From an uncultured Bacteroidota bacterium (GTDB taxonomy: Bacteria; Bacteroidota; Bacteroidia; Chitinophagales; Chitinophagaceae): 64,000 nucleotides of DNA. Made by a program: the position numbers and the translations under genes. The DNA lies in assembly GCA_903819975.1 (NCBI GenBank), contig CAIJFI010000006.1, positions 62,001-126,000 of the forward strand, in the 5' to 3' direction. How positions within the stretch are numbered: position 1 is the stretch's first letter; the number at the start of each line of letters is the position of its first letter. Below, piece by piece: positions 7,612-17,143 of the stretch. The notes below the pieces were generated by a model. That model worked only from the letters and a program-made list of their open reading frames with translations, made no database searches and was not told the DNA's origin.

Positions 7612-9429
7612 GTGAAAGAACTATCTGCGTTAAATGTGTTTTTTTGGAAATATCGGTTCAGATTTTTTTCTGGCATTTTATTGGTTATCGCAACCAATTA
7701 CTTAGCCGTTTTAGCCCCACAAATTACTGGTTATGTGGTTAGTTTAGTTCAGGCAAAACTCCCTGGAGGTAAACCTGTATCGGAAGACCAACATGATTTA
7801 ATTGTTTCATTTATATCCCATTTAAGTACAAACAACCAATTCAGTTTTACCGCTTTAATTACTTTTTGTAGTATCACTATTTTAGCACTTGCTATTATAA
7901 GAAGTGTATTTATGTTCTTTATGCGTCAAACCATTATTGTAATGAGTAGACATATTGAATATGATCAAAAAAATCAGGTTTACGAACATTATCAAAAATT
8001 AGATACTGAGTTTTATAAAACACATAGTACGGGTGATTTAATGAATAGAATGTCGGAAGACGTGAGTAGGGTAAGAATGTATACAGGCCCATCTTTAATG
8101 TACCTTATTAATTTAATATCATTAATTGGCTTTTGCTTATATAATATGTTTTCTAAAGACGTGACACTTAGTTTATTTGTTTTAGCGCCTTTACCAATTT
8201 TAGCAGTTACCATATATATAGTTAATCGAATTATAAATAGAAAGAGTGAAGAAATTCAAGGACAACTTTCTGATTTAACTACCAATGCGCAGGAATCTTA
8301 TTCTGGAATTCGTGTAATAAAATCTTTTGTACAAGAATCAGCAATGTTAGGCTTCTTTAAAAAGAATAGTGAACTGTATCGTAAAAACGCTGTAAGCCTT
8401 GCTAGTGTTGAGGCGTTTTACACTCCAACAATGCAGTTAATGATTGGGTTAAGTACTTTGTTGACTATTTATCTTGGAGGTATGCAAGCTTATCATGATC
8501 CGAGTAAAGTTGGAACAATCATTGAGTTTGTTATTTATATTAACATGCTAACCTTCCCAGTTAGTGCTATTGGATGGACCGCTAGTATGATTCAGCGTGC
8601 TGCTGCTTCTCAAAAACGCCTTAATGAATTTTTAGCTATTAATCCTACAATTAACGATACTAATAAAGTTGTTTTAGAGCATATTAAAGGGGACATTAAT
8701 TTTGAAAATGTAGATTTTATCTATCCGCATTCTGGAATAAAAGCGTTGTCAAATTTTAACCTACATATTAAAGCTGGTCAAAAAGTTTTAATATTAGGTA
8801 AAACTGGATCTGGAAAATCCTCTATCGCACAACTCATCACTAGAATGTATGATCCTAATAATGGAACAGTAAAATTAGATGGATATAACTTAAAAGACAT
8901 CTCAGTACAGGGATTGAGAAAATCAATTGGCTATGTGCAACAAGATGTATTTTTATTTAGTGATTCTGTAAATAATAATATTCAGTTTGGAATTGATGCC
9001 TTAGACAAATCCGACGATATGATTGAGGCTACACAAACAGCGAATGTTTTTAATGAAATTCAGCAGTTGTCTAATAAATTTGAAACTTTAATAGGAGAGC
9101 GCGGGACTACTTTAAGTGGAGGACAAAAGCAAAGGGTGGCAATTTCTAGGGCCATTATTAAAAAACCTTCTGTTTATGTTTTTGACGATTGCTTAAGTGC
9201 TGTAGATGCCAAAACCGAACAGTCTATTTTAAGTAATTTGTCTTCATATATTTCCGATAAAACGGCAATATTCATTACACATCGAATTTTTTATAGCTTT
9301 CATTTTGATTTAATCATCTACCTAGAGGATGGCAGGATTGCCGAAATGGGTACACACGAAAGTTTGTTAGCTAAAAACGGTTTGTATGCCGAGCTTTATC
9401 AAATACAACAAACACACGAGGAGCAATAA
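7612..9429 (+). CDS. ABC exporter half-transporter (MsbA/MdlA type)
   Basis: This 605-aa half-transporter fuses an N-terminal membrane domain (about residues 1-330) to an ATPase domain. Walker A is GKTGSGKSS at 396-404, the signature LSGGQ at 501-505, and the switch histidine is in ITHR. The residue after the Walker B aspartate is Asp rather than the usual catalytic Glu (FDDCLSAVD), as in degenerate sites of heterodimeric MdlA/B-like pumps. No partner half-transporter is adjacent. The start is GTG, supported by AAGGAG at 7603-7608. The substrate is unknown; lipid or drug export is typical of the family. Confidence 0.9.
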   Translation: MKELSALNVFFWKYRFRFFSGILLVIATNYLAVLAPQITGYVVSLVQAKLPGGKPVSEDQHDLIVSFISHLSTNNQFSFTALITFCSITILALAIIRSVFMFFMRQTIIVMSRHIEYDQKNQVYEHYQKLDTEFYKTHSTGDLMNRMSEDVSRVRMYTGPSLMYLINLISLIGFCLYNMFSKDVTLSLFVLAPLPILAVTIYIVNRIINRKSEEIQGQLSDLTTNAQESYSGIRVIKSFVQESAMLGFFKKNSELYRKNAVSLASVEAFYTPTMQLMIGLSTLLTIYLGGMQAYHDPSKVGTIIEFVIYINMLTFPVSAIGWTASMIQRAAASQKRLNEFLAINPTINDTNKVVLEHIKGDINFENVDFIYPHSGIKALSNFNLHIKAGQKVLILGKTGSGKSSIAQLITRMYDPNNGTVKLDGYNLKDISVQGLRKSIGYVQQDVFLFSDSVNNNIQFGIDALDKSDDMIEATQTANVFNEIQQLSNKFETLIGERGTTLSGGQKQRVAISRAIIKKPSVYVFDDCLSAVDAKTEQSILSNLSSYISDKTAIFITHRIFYSFHFDLIIYLEDGRIAEMGTHESLLAKNGLYAELYQIQQTHEEQ

Positions 9430-9495
9430 AATAAATATTTTCAAAATTTCTATTTTTCAATCAATTTCTATATTTTAGATATATAATTGAATAAT

Positions 9496-10038
9496 ATGGA
9501 TAACGGGAATTTTGAGCAGAACGACAAGAAAATTGAGAGTGTTTATAGTACTAGAATTCGAGCAGGCAAAAGAAGAACCTATTTTTTTGATGTAAGAGCA
9601 ACTAGAGGGAGTGATTACTTTTTAACAATCACTGAAAGTAGAAAGCGTTTTGATAATAATGGCTATGATCGTCATAAGATCTTTTTGTATAAAGAAGACT
9701 TCAATAAATTTTTAAAAGCAATTACCGAGGCCGTTGATTATGTGAAGACAGAATTGATGCCAGATTTTGATTTTGATGCATTCAATCACGATGAGTCAGA
9801 ATACGAGGGTGATGGTTCATTTACAGCTCCTAGAAATACCGAATCAAATGCTGCAATTGTTTCTGAAACACCAGTAGCAGATGAAGGATTGTTGGCTCAA
9901 GTTGCACCTGTGGTTGAGGTAGAGCATGAGACTGAAATTGACATATCAACTATTACAGAAAAAATTCCATTGGAAGCACGTGATACACATGCAAGTCAAG
10001 GTGATAATTTGAGTGGTGAGGAAGTTGACAAATGGTAA
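9496..10038 (+). CDS. PUR family (DUF3276) nucleic-acid-binding protein
   Basis: The N-terminal 100 residues form one PUR-like repeat (DUF3276), with the family segments YSTRIRAGKRRTYFFD and YFLTITESRK. The related Borrelia protein and eukaryotic Pur-alpha bind single-stranded DNA or RNA. The C-terminal half is acidic and low in complexity, so it is probably disordered. I start at the ATG at 9496; a TTG nine bases upstream is also in frame. The family is nearly restricted to Bacteroidota and spirochaetes. Confidence 0.85.
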   Translation: MDNGNFEQNDKKIESVYSTRIRAGKRRTYFFDVRATRGSDYFLTITESRKRFDNNGYDRHKIFLYKEDFNKFLKAITEAVDYVKTELMPDFDFDAFNHDESEYEGDGSFTAPRNTESNAAIVSETPVADEGLLAQVAPVVEVEHETEIDISTITEKIPLEARDTHASQGDNLSGEEVDKW

Positions 10039-10045
10039 TTTAAAC

Positions 10046-10534
10046 TTATAATTGTTTCGTCATCCAGATATCACAACCGCAATGTCCGCTGTTTCCTAAG
10101 GGTTGGTTAATTCTTTTAAATCCCACATTCTCATAAATTGAAACAGCCTTTGATAATTCGGGCATGGATTCTAGATAAACTTGTGTATAGCCATTTTCTT
10201 TAGCCCATTGCATAGACTTTTGCATTAAGCTTTTGCCTAAGCCAGTTCCACGAGCAGATGCATTTAAATATAGCTTTACCAATTCGCAAGTACCGTCTGG
10301 TAAATTTTGTGTAGGGAATATGCCACATCCACCCACCAGTATATCATTGATGGTAGCCACATAATAGTAAGACCCAGTCGCTCTGAATACTTCATATAAT
10401 GCATCAGTACTTGCGTCAAAATAAACAGTACCTGGTTTGTTGGCACCAAATTCTTCTAATGCAGTTCTTATTACTTTTGCAAGTGCAGCATTATCCTTTG
10501 GCTCTATTGGTCTTATTTTTATGACTGGTTCCAT
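10046..10534 (-). CDS. GNAT family N-acetyltransferase
   Basis: An acetyl-CoA-dependent acetyltransferase of the GNAT fold, with the acetyl-CoA loop near RGTGLGKSLM and a C-terminal beta strand around YENVGFKR. The substrate is unknown. I choose the start at 10534 because its ATG overlaps the pgi stop as TAATG, the usual arrangement for translational coupling. An in-frame ATG at 10549 would add five residues and overlap pgi by 16 bases. It is the downstream gene of a pgi-GNAT pair. Confidence 0.85.
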   Translation of the reverse strand: MEPVIKIRPIEPKDNAALAKVIRTALEEFGANKPGTVYFDASTDALYEVFRATGSYYYVATINDILVGGCGIFPTQNLPDGTCELVKLYLNASARGTGLGKSLMQKSMQWAKENGYTQVYLESMPELSKAVSIYENVGFKRINQPLGNSGHCGCDIWMTKQL

Positions 10535-12192
10535 TATCCTTTTCTCCAAGATTTAAATTGGTTGATTAATCCATTAGTAGAACTATCATGACCATTTACC
10601 AATTCATCATTTCCAAGTTCGGGTAAAATCTTGTTTGCTAATTGTTTCCCTAACTCAACACCCCATTGATCAAAACTAAAAATATTCCAGATAACACCTT
10701 GTGTGTATATTTTATGCTCATAACAAGCAATTAAGAAGCCAAGGGTAGAAGGAGTAATTTTCTTAACCATGAATGAATTGGTTGGTTTATTACCGGCAAA
10801 TACTTTAAAAGGCGCCAAAAATTCAATTTCTTTTACCGACTTATTTGCTGCTGTTAATTCAGCAACCACTTCGGCTTGTGTTTTACCATTTAGCAATGCT
10901 TCGGTTTGCGCAAAATAGTTGCTCAGTAATTTATCATGATGGTCTCCAAGTGGATTATGAGTTTGTGCTGGCGCTATAAAGTCACATGGGATTACCAATG
11001 TTCCCTGATGTATTAATTGATAAAAAGCATGTTGACCATTGGTGCCAGGTTCTCCCCAAATTACGGGACCTGTTGCATAGTTTACAGCAGTTCCTTTTCT
11101 ATCTACATACTTACCATTGCTTTCCATATTTCCTTGTTGGAAATAGGCAGCAAATCGATGCATGTATTGATCATATGGTAATATAGCTTCACTTTGAGAA
11201 CCAAAAAAGTTAGTATACCAAATTCCCAATAATGCCATAATTACTGGAATATTCTTTTCAAAAGGAGTTGTTTTAAAATGATTGTCAGCATCATGAGCTC
11301 CCTTTAATAATGCTTCAAAATTATCATACCCAATAGTTAATGCGATAGATAATCCAATAGCACTCCATAATGAATATCTTCCTCCAACCCAATCCCAAAA
11401 TTCAAACATATTTTTGCTGCTAATACCAAAAGCATTTACTGCTTTTTCGTTGGTACTTAAAGCCACAAAATGTGTTGCTATATGTGATTCTTCTTTAGCA
11501 TGTTGTAAAAACCAAAGACGAGCAGTATGTGCATTGGTCATGGTTTCTTGAGTAGTAAATGTTTTGGATGCTATTAAGAATAAAGTTTCTTCAGCATTAA
11601 CTTTTTTCAAAGTTTCAGCAATATGTGTTCCATCTACATTGCTCACAAAATGAACCTGAATTCCTTCCACCCAATACGGCTTTAATGCTTCGGTAACCAT
11701 TACAGGACCTAGGTCACTTCCACCAATTCCAATGTTTACAATGGTTGTTATTTTCTTTCCTGTATAACCCTTGTGCTCGCCACTATGAATAGAAGCACAA
11801 AAAGTTTTCATTTGCTTTAATACACGCTTTATTTCTGGCATTACATCTGCGCCATCTACTAAGACAGGTGCATCTGAAAAATTTCTTAAGGCAGTGTGTA
11901 AAACTGCTCTTTGCTCGGTTTCATTAATTACTTGTCCTGCAAACTGCGCATCAATTGCTTCTTTTAAAGAACATTCTTTTGCTAATTGTAATAAAAGTTG
12001 TTTTGTTTTATCAGTGATGATATTTTTTGAATAATCAAACAAAATTTCTGTTGTAGCAATAGAGTAGTTTTCAAATCGTTTTTCATCTGCCGCAAATAAA
12101 TCTCTCATATGCTTACGACTCATCTCTTCTTCATGATGTTTTTTTAAAACAAACCAGGCTTGTGTCGTTGTTGGGTTAATTCTTTCTAACAT
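10534..12192 (-). CDS. pgi: Glucose-6-phosphate isomerase
   Basis: Interconverts glucose 6-phosphate and fructose 6-phosphate in glycolysis and gluconeogenesis. At 552 aa it is the usual length for the long bacterial form. The family blocks [12 protein letters not shown] (sugar phosphate site), [10 protein letters not shown], and the C-terminal [13 protein letters not shown] with its conserved catalytic lysine are present. It lies downstream of a threonine aldolase gene on the same strand (31-base gap) and is coupled to a GNAT gene. Confidence 0.97.
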   Translation of the reverse strand: MLERINPTTTQAWFVLKKHHEEEMSRKHMRDLFAADEKRFENYSIATTEILFDYSKNIITDKTKQLLLQLAKECSLKEAIDAQFAGQVINETEQRAVLHTALRNFSDAPVLVDGADVMPEIKRVLKQMKTFCASIHSGEHKGYTGKKITTIVNIGIGGSDLGPVMVTEALKPYWVEGIQVHFVSNVDGTHIAETLKKVNAEETLFLIASKTFTTQETMTNAHTARLWFLQHAKEESHIATHFVALSTNEKAVNAFGISSKNMFEFWDWVGGRYSLWSAIGLSIALTIGYDNFEALLKGAHDADNHFKTTPFEKNIPVIMALLGIWYTNFFGSQSEAILPYDQYMHRFAAYFQQGNMESNGKYVDRKGTAVNYATGPVIWGEPGTNGQHAFYQLIHQGTLVIPCDFIAPAQTHNPLGDHHDKLLSNYFAQTEALLNGKTQAEVVAELTAANKSVKEIEFLAPFKVFAGNKPTNSFMVKKITPSTLGFLIACYEHKIYTQGVIWNIFSFDQWGVELGKQLANKILPELGNDELVNGHDSSTNGLINQFKSWRKG

Positions 12193-12223
12193 GTCTTCTT
12201 ATTATTGTTTATGATTGCTTTTT

Positions 12224-13237
12224 TTATAATGCTTTAATGATATCAACTGTTCTTTCTAAATCAGATTCAGTAATATCTAAATGAAATACAAATCGCACTT
12301 GAGTAGGGGTCATCGCTATAGCTAAAACTCCTTTTTCTTTTAAAGCTGCTACTAAACTATCGGCTGAATATTTTCCTCCAATTGTTGCAATTACAATATT
12401 AGTTTCAACATCCAATATAGATTCTACGAAATCTTTTTGTGCTAATGCTTCGCTTAATATTTGTGCATTTTTATGATCTTCTGCCAAACGATCAACATGA
12501 TGGTCTAAAGCATAAATACCAGCCGCTGCTAAAAAACCAGCTTGACGCATTCCACCTCCAAATACCTTTCTCCAACGTCTAGCTTTTTGAATAAAAGTTG
12601 TTGATCCAATTAATACACTTCCAACTGGTGCTCCTAATCCCTTACTTAAACATATAGAAATTGAATCGAATATGTTTCCATATTCAATGGCTGCTTCGTT
12701 ATTTCTTACAATCGCATTAAAAAGTCTTGCACCATCTAAGTGTAAGGCTAATTTATGGGCATCTGTTACTTTCTTAATTGCTTTAAAATCTTCAAAATTA
12801 TAGCAAGCGCCACCGCCACGATTGCTAGTGTTTTCTAAACTTACTAAACTTGTAATAGGTTTATGAACATCTTCGGGATTGATGCCAGCTAAAACTTGCT
12901 CGGCATTAACACGGCCACGGTTTCCATGTAATAATTTCACAGAACAACCGGAGTTAAATGCAATACCACCTCCTTCATATTGATATATATGTGATAATTC
13001 ATCACATATAACTTCATCACCTGCTTGTGTATGTGATTTTATTGCCAATTGATTGGTCATAGTTCCACTTGGGCAAAACAAGCCAGCTTCCATTCCAAAT
13101 TTTGCTGCTGTAATTCGCTCTAGGGAATTGATACTTGGATCTTCCCCAAATACATCATCTCCAACAGGGGCAGATTGCATAAATGCTAACATGCCAGCTG
13201 TGGGCTTGGTGACGGTATCGGATCTAAAATCTATCAT
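12224..13237 (-). CDS. ltaE: Low-specificity L-threonine aldolase (GntG-type PLP enzyme)
   Basis: A PLP-dependent aldolase that cleaves threonine or allo-threonine to glycine and acetaldehyde. The start MIDFRSDTVT is diagnostic, the PLP-contacting LHLDGARLFNA is present, and the Schiff-base lysine is in CLSKGLGAPVGS. At 337 aa the length is normal. A near-consensus -7 element (TATCTTCG, 13242-13249 on the minus strand) ends only four bases before the ATG, so the mRNA may be leaderless. Confidence 0.93.
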   Translation of the reverse strand: MIDFRSDTVTKPTAGMLAFMQSAPVGDDVFGEDPSINSLERITAAKFGMEAGLFCPSGTMTNQLAIKSHTQAGDEVICDELSHIYQYEGGGIAFNSGCSVKLLHGNRGRVNAEQVLAGINPEDVHKPITSLVSLENTSNRGGGACYNFEDFKAIKKVTDAHKLALHLDGARLFNAIVRNNEAAIEYGNIFDSISICLSKGLGAPVGSVLIGSTTFIQKARRWRKVFGGGMRQAGFLAAAGIYALDHHVDRLAEDHKNAQILSEALAQKDFVESILDVETNIVIATIGGKYSADSLVAALKEKGVLAIAMTPTQVRFVFHLDITESDLERTVDIIKAL

Positions 13238-13241
13238 GTCA

Positions 13242-13249
13242 CGAAGATA
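13242..13249 (-). promoter_or_regulatory. Candidate -7 element directly before ltaE
   Basis: TATCTTCG on the minus strand is one mismatch from TAnnTTTG and is separated from the ltaE ATG by four bases (TGAC). If used, transcription would start at or next to the start codon. Confidence 0.4.
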
Positions 13250-13329
13250 AAACCTGAGGGGGGATAATCCTTAAAAAAATGATGAAAATGGCCATTTTAG
13301 ACCCTAAAAAATGGGTTTAAGTGCTTATT

Positions 13330-13352
13330 AATCAATATTTGTAATATTGATT
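13330..13352. promoter_or_regulatory. Perfect palindrome over the rpoD promoter
   Basis: AATCAATATT-TGT-AATATTGATT is a perfect 10-bp inverted repeat with a 3-base centre. It overlaps the -33 TTTG of the rpoD promoter, so it has the geometry of a repressor or activator site. No regulator can be assigned from sequence. Confidence 0.5.
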
Positions 13353-13369
13353 GCAAAATAGTACCTTTG
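13338..13369 (+). promoter_or_regulatory. rpoD promoter (TTTG-N20-TACCTTTG)
   Basis: A -33 TTTG at 13338-13341 and a -7 TACCTTTG at 13362-13369 match the Bacteroidota housekeeping promoter. The predicted leader is about 60 bases. It contains a 7-bp hairpin, AACACTA/TAGTGTT, at 13379-13400. Confidence 0.65.
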
Positions 13370-13432
13370 CAGACTGGCAACACTATACTATTTTAGTGTT
13401 TCTTACGTTATATACTTAAATAAATTCTTTGC

Positions 13433-14290
13433 ATGAGGCAGCTTAAAATTGCTACACAGATTACCAACAGAGACTCTCAAGCGGTTGAAAAGTACTTACA
13501 AGAGATTTCTAAGATTTCGATGATCAATCCTGAAAGGGAAACAACATTGGCTCAACAAATTAAAATGGGTGACCAGCGTGCGTTGGATGAATTGGTGCAA
13601 GCCAACCTTCGTTTCGTTGTATCCGTTGCTAAACAATATCAGCACCAAGGATTATCATTAAGTGATTTAATTAATGAAGGAAACTTAGGTTTGATTAAGG
13701 CAGCACAACGTTTTGATGAAACCAAAGGGTTTAAATTCATCTCTTATGCAGTATGGTGGATTCGTCAATCTATCTTGCAAGCTTTGGCTGAACAAGGTCG
13801 TTTGGTTCGTTTACCACAGAACAAAATTGGTACCTATAATAAAGCCAACAAGGCTTATATGGCATTTGAACAAGAGCATGAGCGTGAGCCTTCAACTGAG
13901 GAACTTGCTGGTATCTTAGAAATGTCTGAAACTGAGATTAATAATATTTTCCAATCTAATACTCGTCATACTTCATTAGATGCTCCTGTTCACGAAGCAG
14001 AAGATGTTGCAATGGGTGATTTATTAGAAGGTGGTTCAGATACAGACGAAGATGTGATGAAGGATTCTTTAAGAGAAGAAATTCGTCGTGTACTTAAGTC
14101 TTTAAGCCCAAGAGAAGCAGAAATTGTAAATGCTTATTTTGGTTTAGATGGAGAAAACGGTGTTACCATTGAGCAAATTGGTATCAAATACGATTTAACT
14201 AAAGAAAGAATTAGACAAATTAAGGAACGTGCTATTAAACGTCTTCAAAAGGCGAGATATAGTAATGCGTTAAAAGCTTATTTGGGCTAA
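13433..14290 (+). CDS. rpoD: Primary sigma factor RpoD/SigA
   Basis: The principal sigma factor, of the short Bacteroidota type (285 aa, no region 1.1). Region 1.2 begins near AVEKYLQEIS. Region 2 has DLINEGNLGLIKAAQRFD and the promoter-melting block KFISYAVWWIRQSI. Region 3 includes LAEQGRLVRLPQNK, and region 4 carries the helix-turn-helix TIEQIGIKYDLTKERIRQIK. This sigma type recognises the TTTG / TAnnTTTG promoters found elsewhere in the window. It stands alone between its own promoter and a strong terminator, consistent with separate and possibly autogenous control. Confidence 0.97.
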   Translation: MRQLKIATQITNRDSQAVEKYLQEISKISMINPERETTLAQQIKMGDQRALDELVQANLRFVVSVAKQYQHQGLSLSDLINEGNLGLIKAAQRFDETKGFKFISYAVWWIRQSILQALAEQGRLVRLPQNKIGTYNKANKAYMAFEQEHEREPSTEELAGILEMSETEINNIFQSNTRHTSLDAPVHEAEDVAMGDLLEGGSDTDEDVMKDSLREEIRRVLKSLSPREAEIVNAYFGLDGENGVTIEQIGIKYDLTKERIRQIKERAIKRLQKARYSNALKAYLG

Positions 14291-14306
14291 TTAATAACAA
14301 TATCTT

Positions 14307-14349
14307 AAAAGCCCCAACCGATCCAAAAGATTAGTCGGGGCTTTTTTTT
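14307..14349 (+). terminator. Rho-independent terminator after rpoD
   Basis: AAAAGCCCC pairs with GGGGCTTTT at the base of a longer imperfect hairpin and is followed by eight T. Confidence 0.88.
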
Positions 14350-14352
14350 AAC

Positions 14353-14360
14353 TAAGTTTG
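14353..14360 (+). promoter_or_regulatory. Candidate -7 promoter element for trxB
   Basis: TAAGTTTG matches TAnnTTTG and ends 30 bases before the trxB ATG. It also covers an in-frame TTG at 14358, which argues against that upstream start. Confidence 0.45.
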
Positions 14361-14390
14361 GCTATTCATACAAAGGGAAAAATTGAAATT

Positions 14391-15326
14391 ATGGAAACAG
14401 AAAAAGTAAGTATTTTAATTATAGGTTCAGGACCTGCAGGTTATACAGCAGCTATTTACGCAGCGCGTGCAAACATGAAACCTTTATTATATCAAGGTAT
14501 TCAACCAGGTGGTCAATTAACCATTACAACTGAGGTAGAAAACTATCCTGGTTTTCCAGATGGAATTCAAGGACCAGATATGATGGTAAACTTTGAGAAG
14601 CAGGCTACAAGAATGGGTGCTGATATCCGTTATGGTTTAGCTACTAAAGTTGACTTTAGTGGAGATGTAAAAAAGGTGTGGATTGATGATGAAAAAATTA
14701 TTGAAGCAGACGCAGTTATTATATCTACAGGAGCAAGTGCAAAATGGTTAGGAATTCCTAGTGAAGAACGCTTAAATGGTTTTGGTGTGAGTGCTTGTGC
14801 TGTATGTGATGGATTCTTTTTTAAAGGTAAGGAAGTTGCTATCATTGGTGCCGGTGATACAGCAGCAGAAGAAGCACATTACTTATCAAAAATGTGTTTA
14901 ACCGTACATATGATTGTAAGAAAAGAACAAATGCGCGCTAGTAAAGTAATGCAGGATAGAGTATTAAATACATCTAACATTAAAGTATATTTTAATACTG
15001 AAACCGACGAGATTTTGGGAGAGAAAACTGTGCAAGCGGTACGTGTTAAAAATAATAAAACCAACGAATTGCAAGAAATTCCGGTAAGTGCATTTTTCGT
15101 AGCAATAGGTCACAAACCTAATAGTGATATTTTCAAGGACTACCTTAACATGGATGAAACTGGTTATATATTAACACAACCTGGTACTACTAAAACAAAT
15201 GTGGAAGGTGTTTTTGCTGCTGGAGATGTACAAGATAAAAATTATCGTCAAGCTGTTACTGCTGCAGGAAGTGGTTGTATGGCTGCTTTAGATGCTGAGC
15301 GTTACTTAACCTCTAAAGGGCACTAA
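14391..15326 (+). CDS. trxB: Thioredoxin-disulfide reductase
   Basis: This flavoenzyme passes electrons from NADPH to thioredoxin. The FAD-binding GSGPAGYTAAIYAARA is at the N-terminus, the redox pair is Cys136-Ala-Val-Cys139, the NADPH-binding GAGDTAAEEA follows, and the C-terminal FAAGDVQD closes the FAD site. At 311 aa it is the classic low-molecular-weight form. I use the ATG at 14391 because a promoter-like element covers the upstream in-frame TTG. folB follows after 9 bases. Confidence 0.96.
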   Translation: METEKVSILIIGSGPAGYTAAIYAARANMKPLLYQGIQPGGQLTITTEVENYPGFPDGIQGPDMMVNFEKQATRMGADIRYGLATKVDFSGDVKKVWIDDEKIIEADAVIISTGASAKWLGIPSEERLNGFGVSACAVCDGFFFKGKEVAIIGAGDTAAEEAHYLSKMCLTVHMIVRKEQMRASKVMQDRVLNTSNIKVYFNTETDEILGEKTVQAVRVKNNKTNELQEIPVSAFFVAIGHKPNSDIFKDYLNMDETGYILTQPGTTKTNVEGVFAAGDVQDKNYRQAVTAAGSGCMAALDAERYLTSKGH

Positions 15327-15335
15327 TATTATAAT

Positions 15336-15689
15336 ATGCGTATTAGTTTAACCAATTTGGAATTTTTTGGGCTTCATGGATTATATGAAGCTGAAAAAAA
15401 AATTGGCAATAATTTTAACGTAGACGTTATTATAGATTTCACACCCAAGGTTGCAGTAGTAGATCATTTAGATCAAACTATTGATTATGTAAAAGTGTAT
15501 GAAAAAGTTAAGTCTATAATGAATATACCTACACCATTATTGGAAACCATTGTATGTAATATTGCAGACCAAATATTAATTGATCATCCAATTGCTGAAA
15601 AAGTATTTGTAAGTATTACAAAGCAAAAATTGCCATTGGCCTCTTTTGAAGGAGAGACAACTGTAGCAATTGAAAAGTCAAGACAATAA
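15336..15689 (+). CDS. folB: Dihydroneopterin aldolase
   Basis: Converts 7,8-dihydroneopterin to 6-hydroxymethyl-dihydropterin and glycolaldehyde in folate synthesis. The 117-aa length, the start ISLTNLEFFGLHGLYEAEK with the catalytic-site Glu-Lys region, and the segment DYVKVYEKVK fit the family, as does the C-terminal lysine-containing VSITKQKLP. It shares a likely transcript with trxB and converges on a MATE gene. Confidence 0.93.
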   Translation: MRISLTNLEFFGLHGLYEAEKKIGNNFNVDVIIDFTPKVAVVDHLDQTIDYVKVYEKVKSIMNIPTPLLETIVCNIADQILIDHPIAEKVFVSITKQKLPLASFEGETTVAIEKSRQ

Positions 15690-15711
15690 TGCAATTTATT
15701 AATAGTCTTTA

Positions 15712-17070
15712 TTAAATTTTATTTCCTTTCCATCGCATGGACTTAATGTATAAATAGGAAGGAACTAGTAAACATATCCAATAAATTATTTCACATACCC
15801 AACCAATTGTTATTGGTAGTTGGAAATACTCAATTGTTAAATAGGAGTATGCGATATAAATAATAATCGCAAAGAATTCAATCCCTAAATTAATTTTAGA
15901 CTGGCCTGTCCCAGTTACAGCATTTAACCATACTGTTGCTATAGACATTAGCAATAGAGCAAAAGACACCACTCTTAATACTGGAACACCTTCTTGCATA
16001 AATCCTTCTCCCTGCCCATAAATTGATAGAAATTGATGCGCGAAAATATTAAGAAGTATAAATACTGAAACGGCAAAAGCAAAACTCCATTTCATGATTT
16101 TGTTAATAAGTGGAATTACTTTTTCTTCCATGTTTTGACCTATAATATTACTTACCATAGTATTAGACGTAGCTGCAAAAGCCCAGGTAAAACTTCCAAA
16201 AAATCCAAAAATATTTCGCATGGAATTAGATACAGCAAGTGATTGCTCGCCTCTATGTTCAATTAATATATAAAAGAATTCCCAGCTAATTATACTTATC
16301 ATGTATTGAGCCATAATAGGAGAGGACTGAACTAAAATTAGTTTTATATAGTCCCACTTAAATGAAAAACGTTTAAATAATTCAAATCTTGCACCAATTT
16401 TTTGATAATGTATTACTAAGTATATAATTAACAGACCCATTATTTCTGCTAAAATTGATGCATATGCTGCTCCATTTAATCCCATTGCAATAAATCCAAA
16501 ATGTCCAAATATTAAACTGTAATCAAAGAATATATTTACGATTGCTTCTGTAGCTGTTCCAATAATTAAAAACTTACTTTGATTGGTGCCTACTAATAGT
16601 GCATTACGCATTTGATAAATGAATAAAAAGGGAATACCCCATATTCTAATTTTCAAGAACTCAATTACAGTATTTGCAATTTTTTCGTCATGTAATACAG
16701 TATGAAATAAAGATGGTGCAATAAAATAAGTAAATGAAATTCCTAAAATTGATAAGAATATAGAAATGATGACACCTTGTGAAAACAATACCCCAATTTC
16801 ATCCACTCTATTTTCTCCAGCTCTTCGCGATATTAAAGCTTGTAAGCCGTTATTAAGCCCTTGGCCCATTACCCCAAAAATTAAATAATAAACACCAGTG
16901 ATTCCGGCAATAGCTAAGGCCTGGCTGCTTAAAGCCCCTAAAAATATATTGTTGATAACAAAATTAACTTGTGGTACAAGTATGGCTAATGCAATTGGTA
17001 AGGATATAGAAAGTATCTGTTTGCTAGAAACGTTAACTTGTAAGGATGGTGTTGTGCTCATTTCGCTCAT
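15712..17070 (-). CDS. MATE family efflux transporter
   Basis: A 452-aa integral membrane protein with about twelve hydrophobic segments in two halves, as in MATE (multidrug and toxin extrusion) antiporters. The first half opens with ISLPIALAILVPQ and the second with the corresponding VQSSPIMAQYM, reflecting the internal duplication. Substrates and the coupling ion (Na+ or H+) cannot be read from sequence. It converges on folB and is divergent from the DUF3822 gene. Confidence 0.9.
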   Translation of the reverse strand: MSEMSTTPSLQVNVSSKQILSISLPIALAILVPQVNFVINNIFLGALSSQALAIAGITGVYYLIFGVMGQGLNNGLQALISRRAGENRVDEIGVLFSQGVIISIFLSILGISFTYFIAPSLFHTVLHDEKIANTVIEFLKIRIWGIPFLFIYQMRNALLVGTNQSKFLIIGTATEAIVNIFFDYSLIFGHFGFIAMGLNGAAYASILAEIMGLLIIYLVIHYQKIGARFELFKRFSFKWDYIKLILVQSSPIMAQYMISIISWEFFYILIEHRGEQSLAVSNSMRNIFGFFGSFTWAFAATSNTMVSNIIGQNMEEKVIPLINKIMKWSFAFAVSVFILLNIFAHQFLSIYGQGEGFMQEGVPVLRVVSFALLLMSIATVWLNAVTGTGQSKINLGIEFFAIIIYIAYSYLTIEYFQLPITIGWVCEIIYWICLLVPSYLYIKSMRWKGNKI

Positions 17071-17143
17071 AATTCACAAATCTACAACTAGTTTTAGCAA
17101 AGAACTGCCCCTTTTTTTATATCATTGCATAAGATTTCACACT

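Noticed and set aside
16898..17143. Upstream extension of the DUF3822 frame
   Set aside because: It overlaps the conserved N-terminus of the divergent MATE gene; the ATG at 17144 fits the family start.
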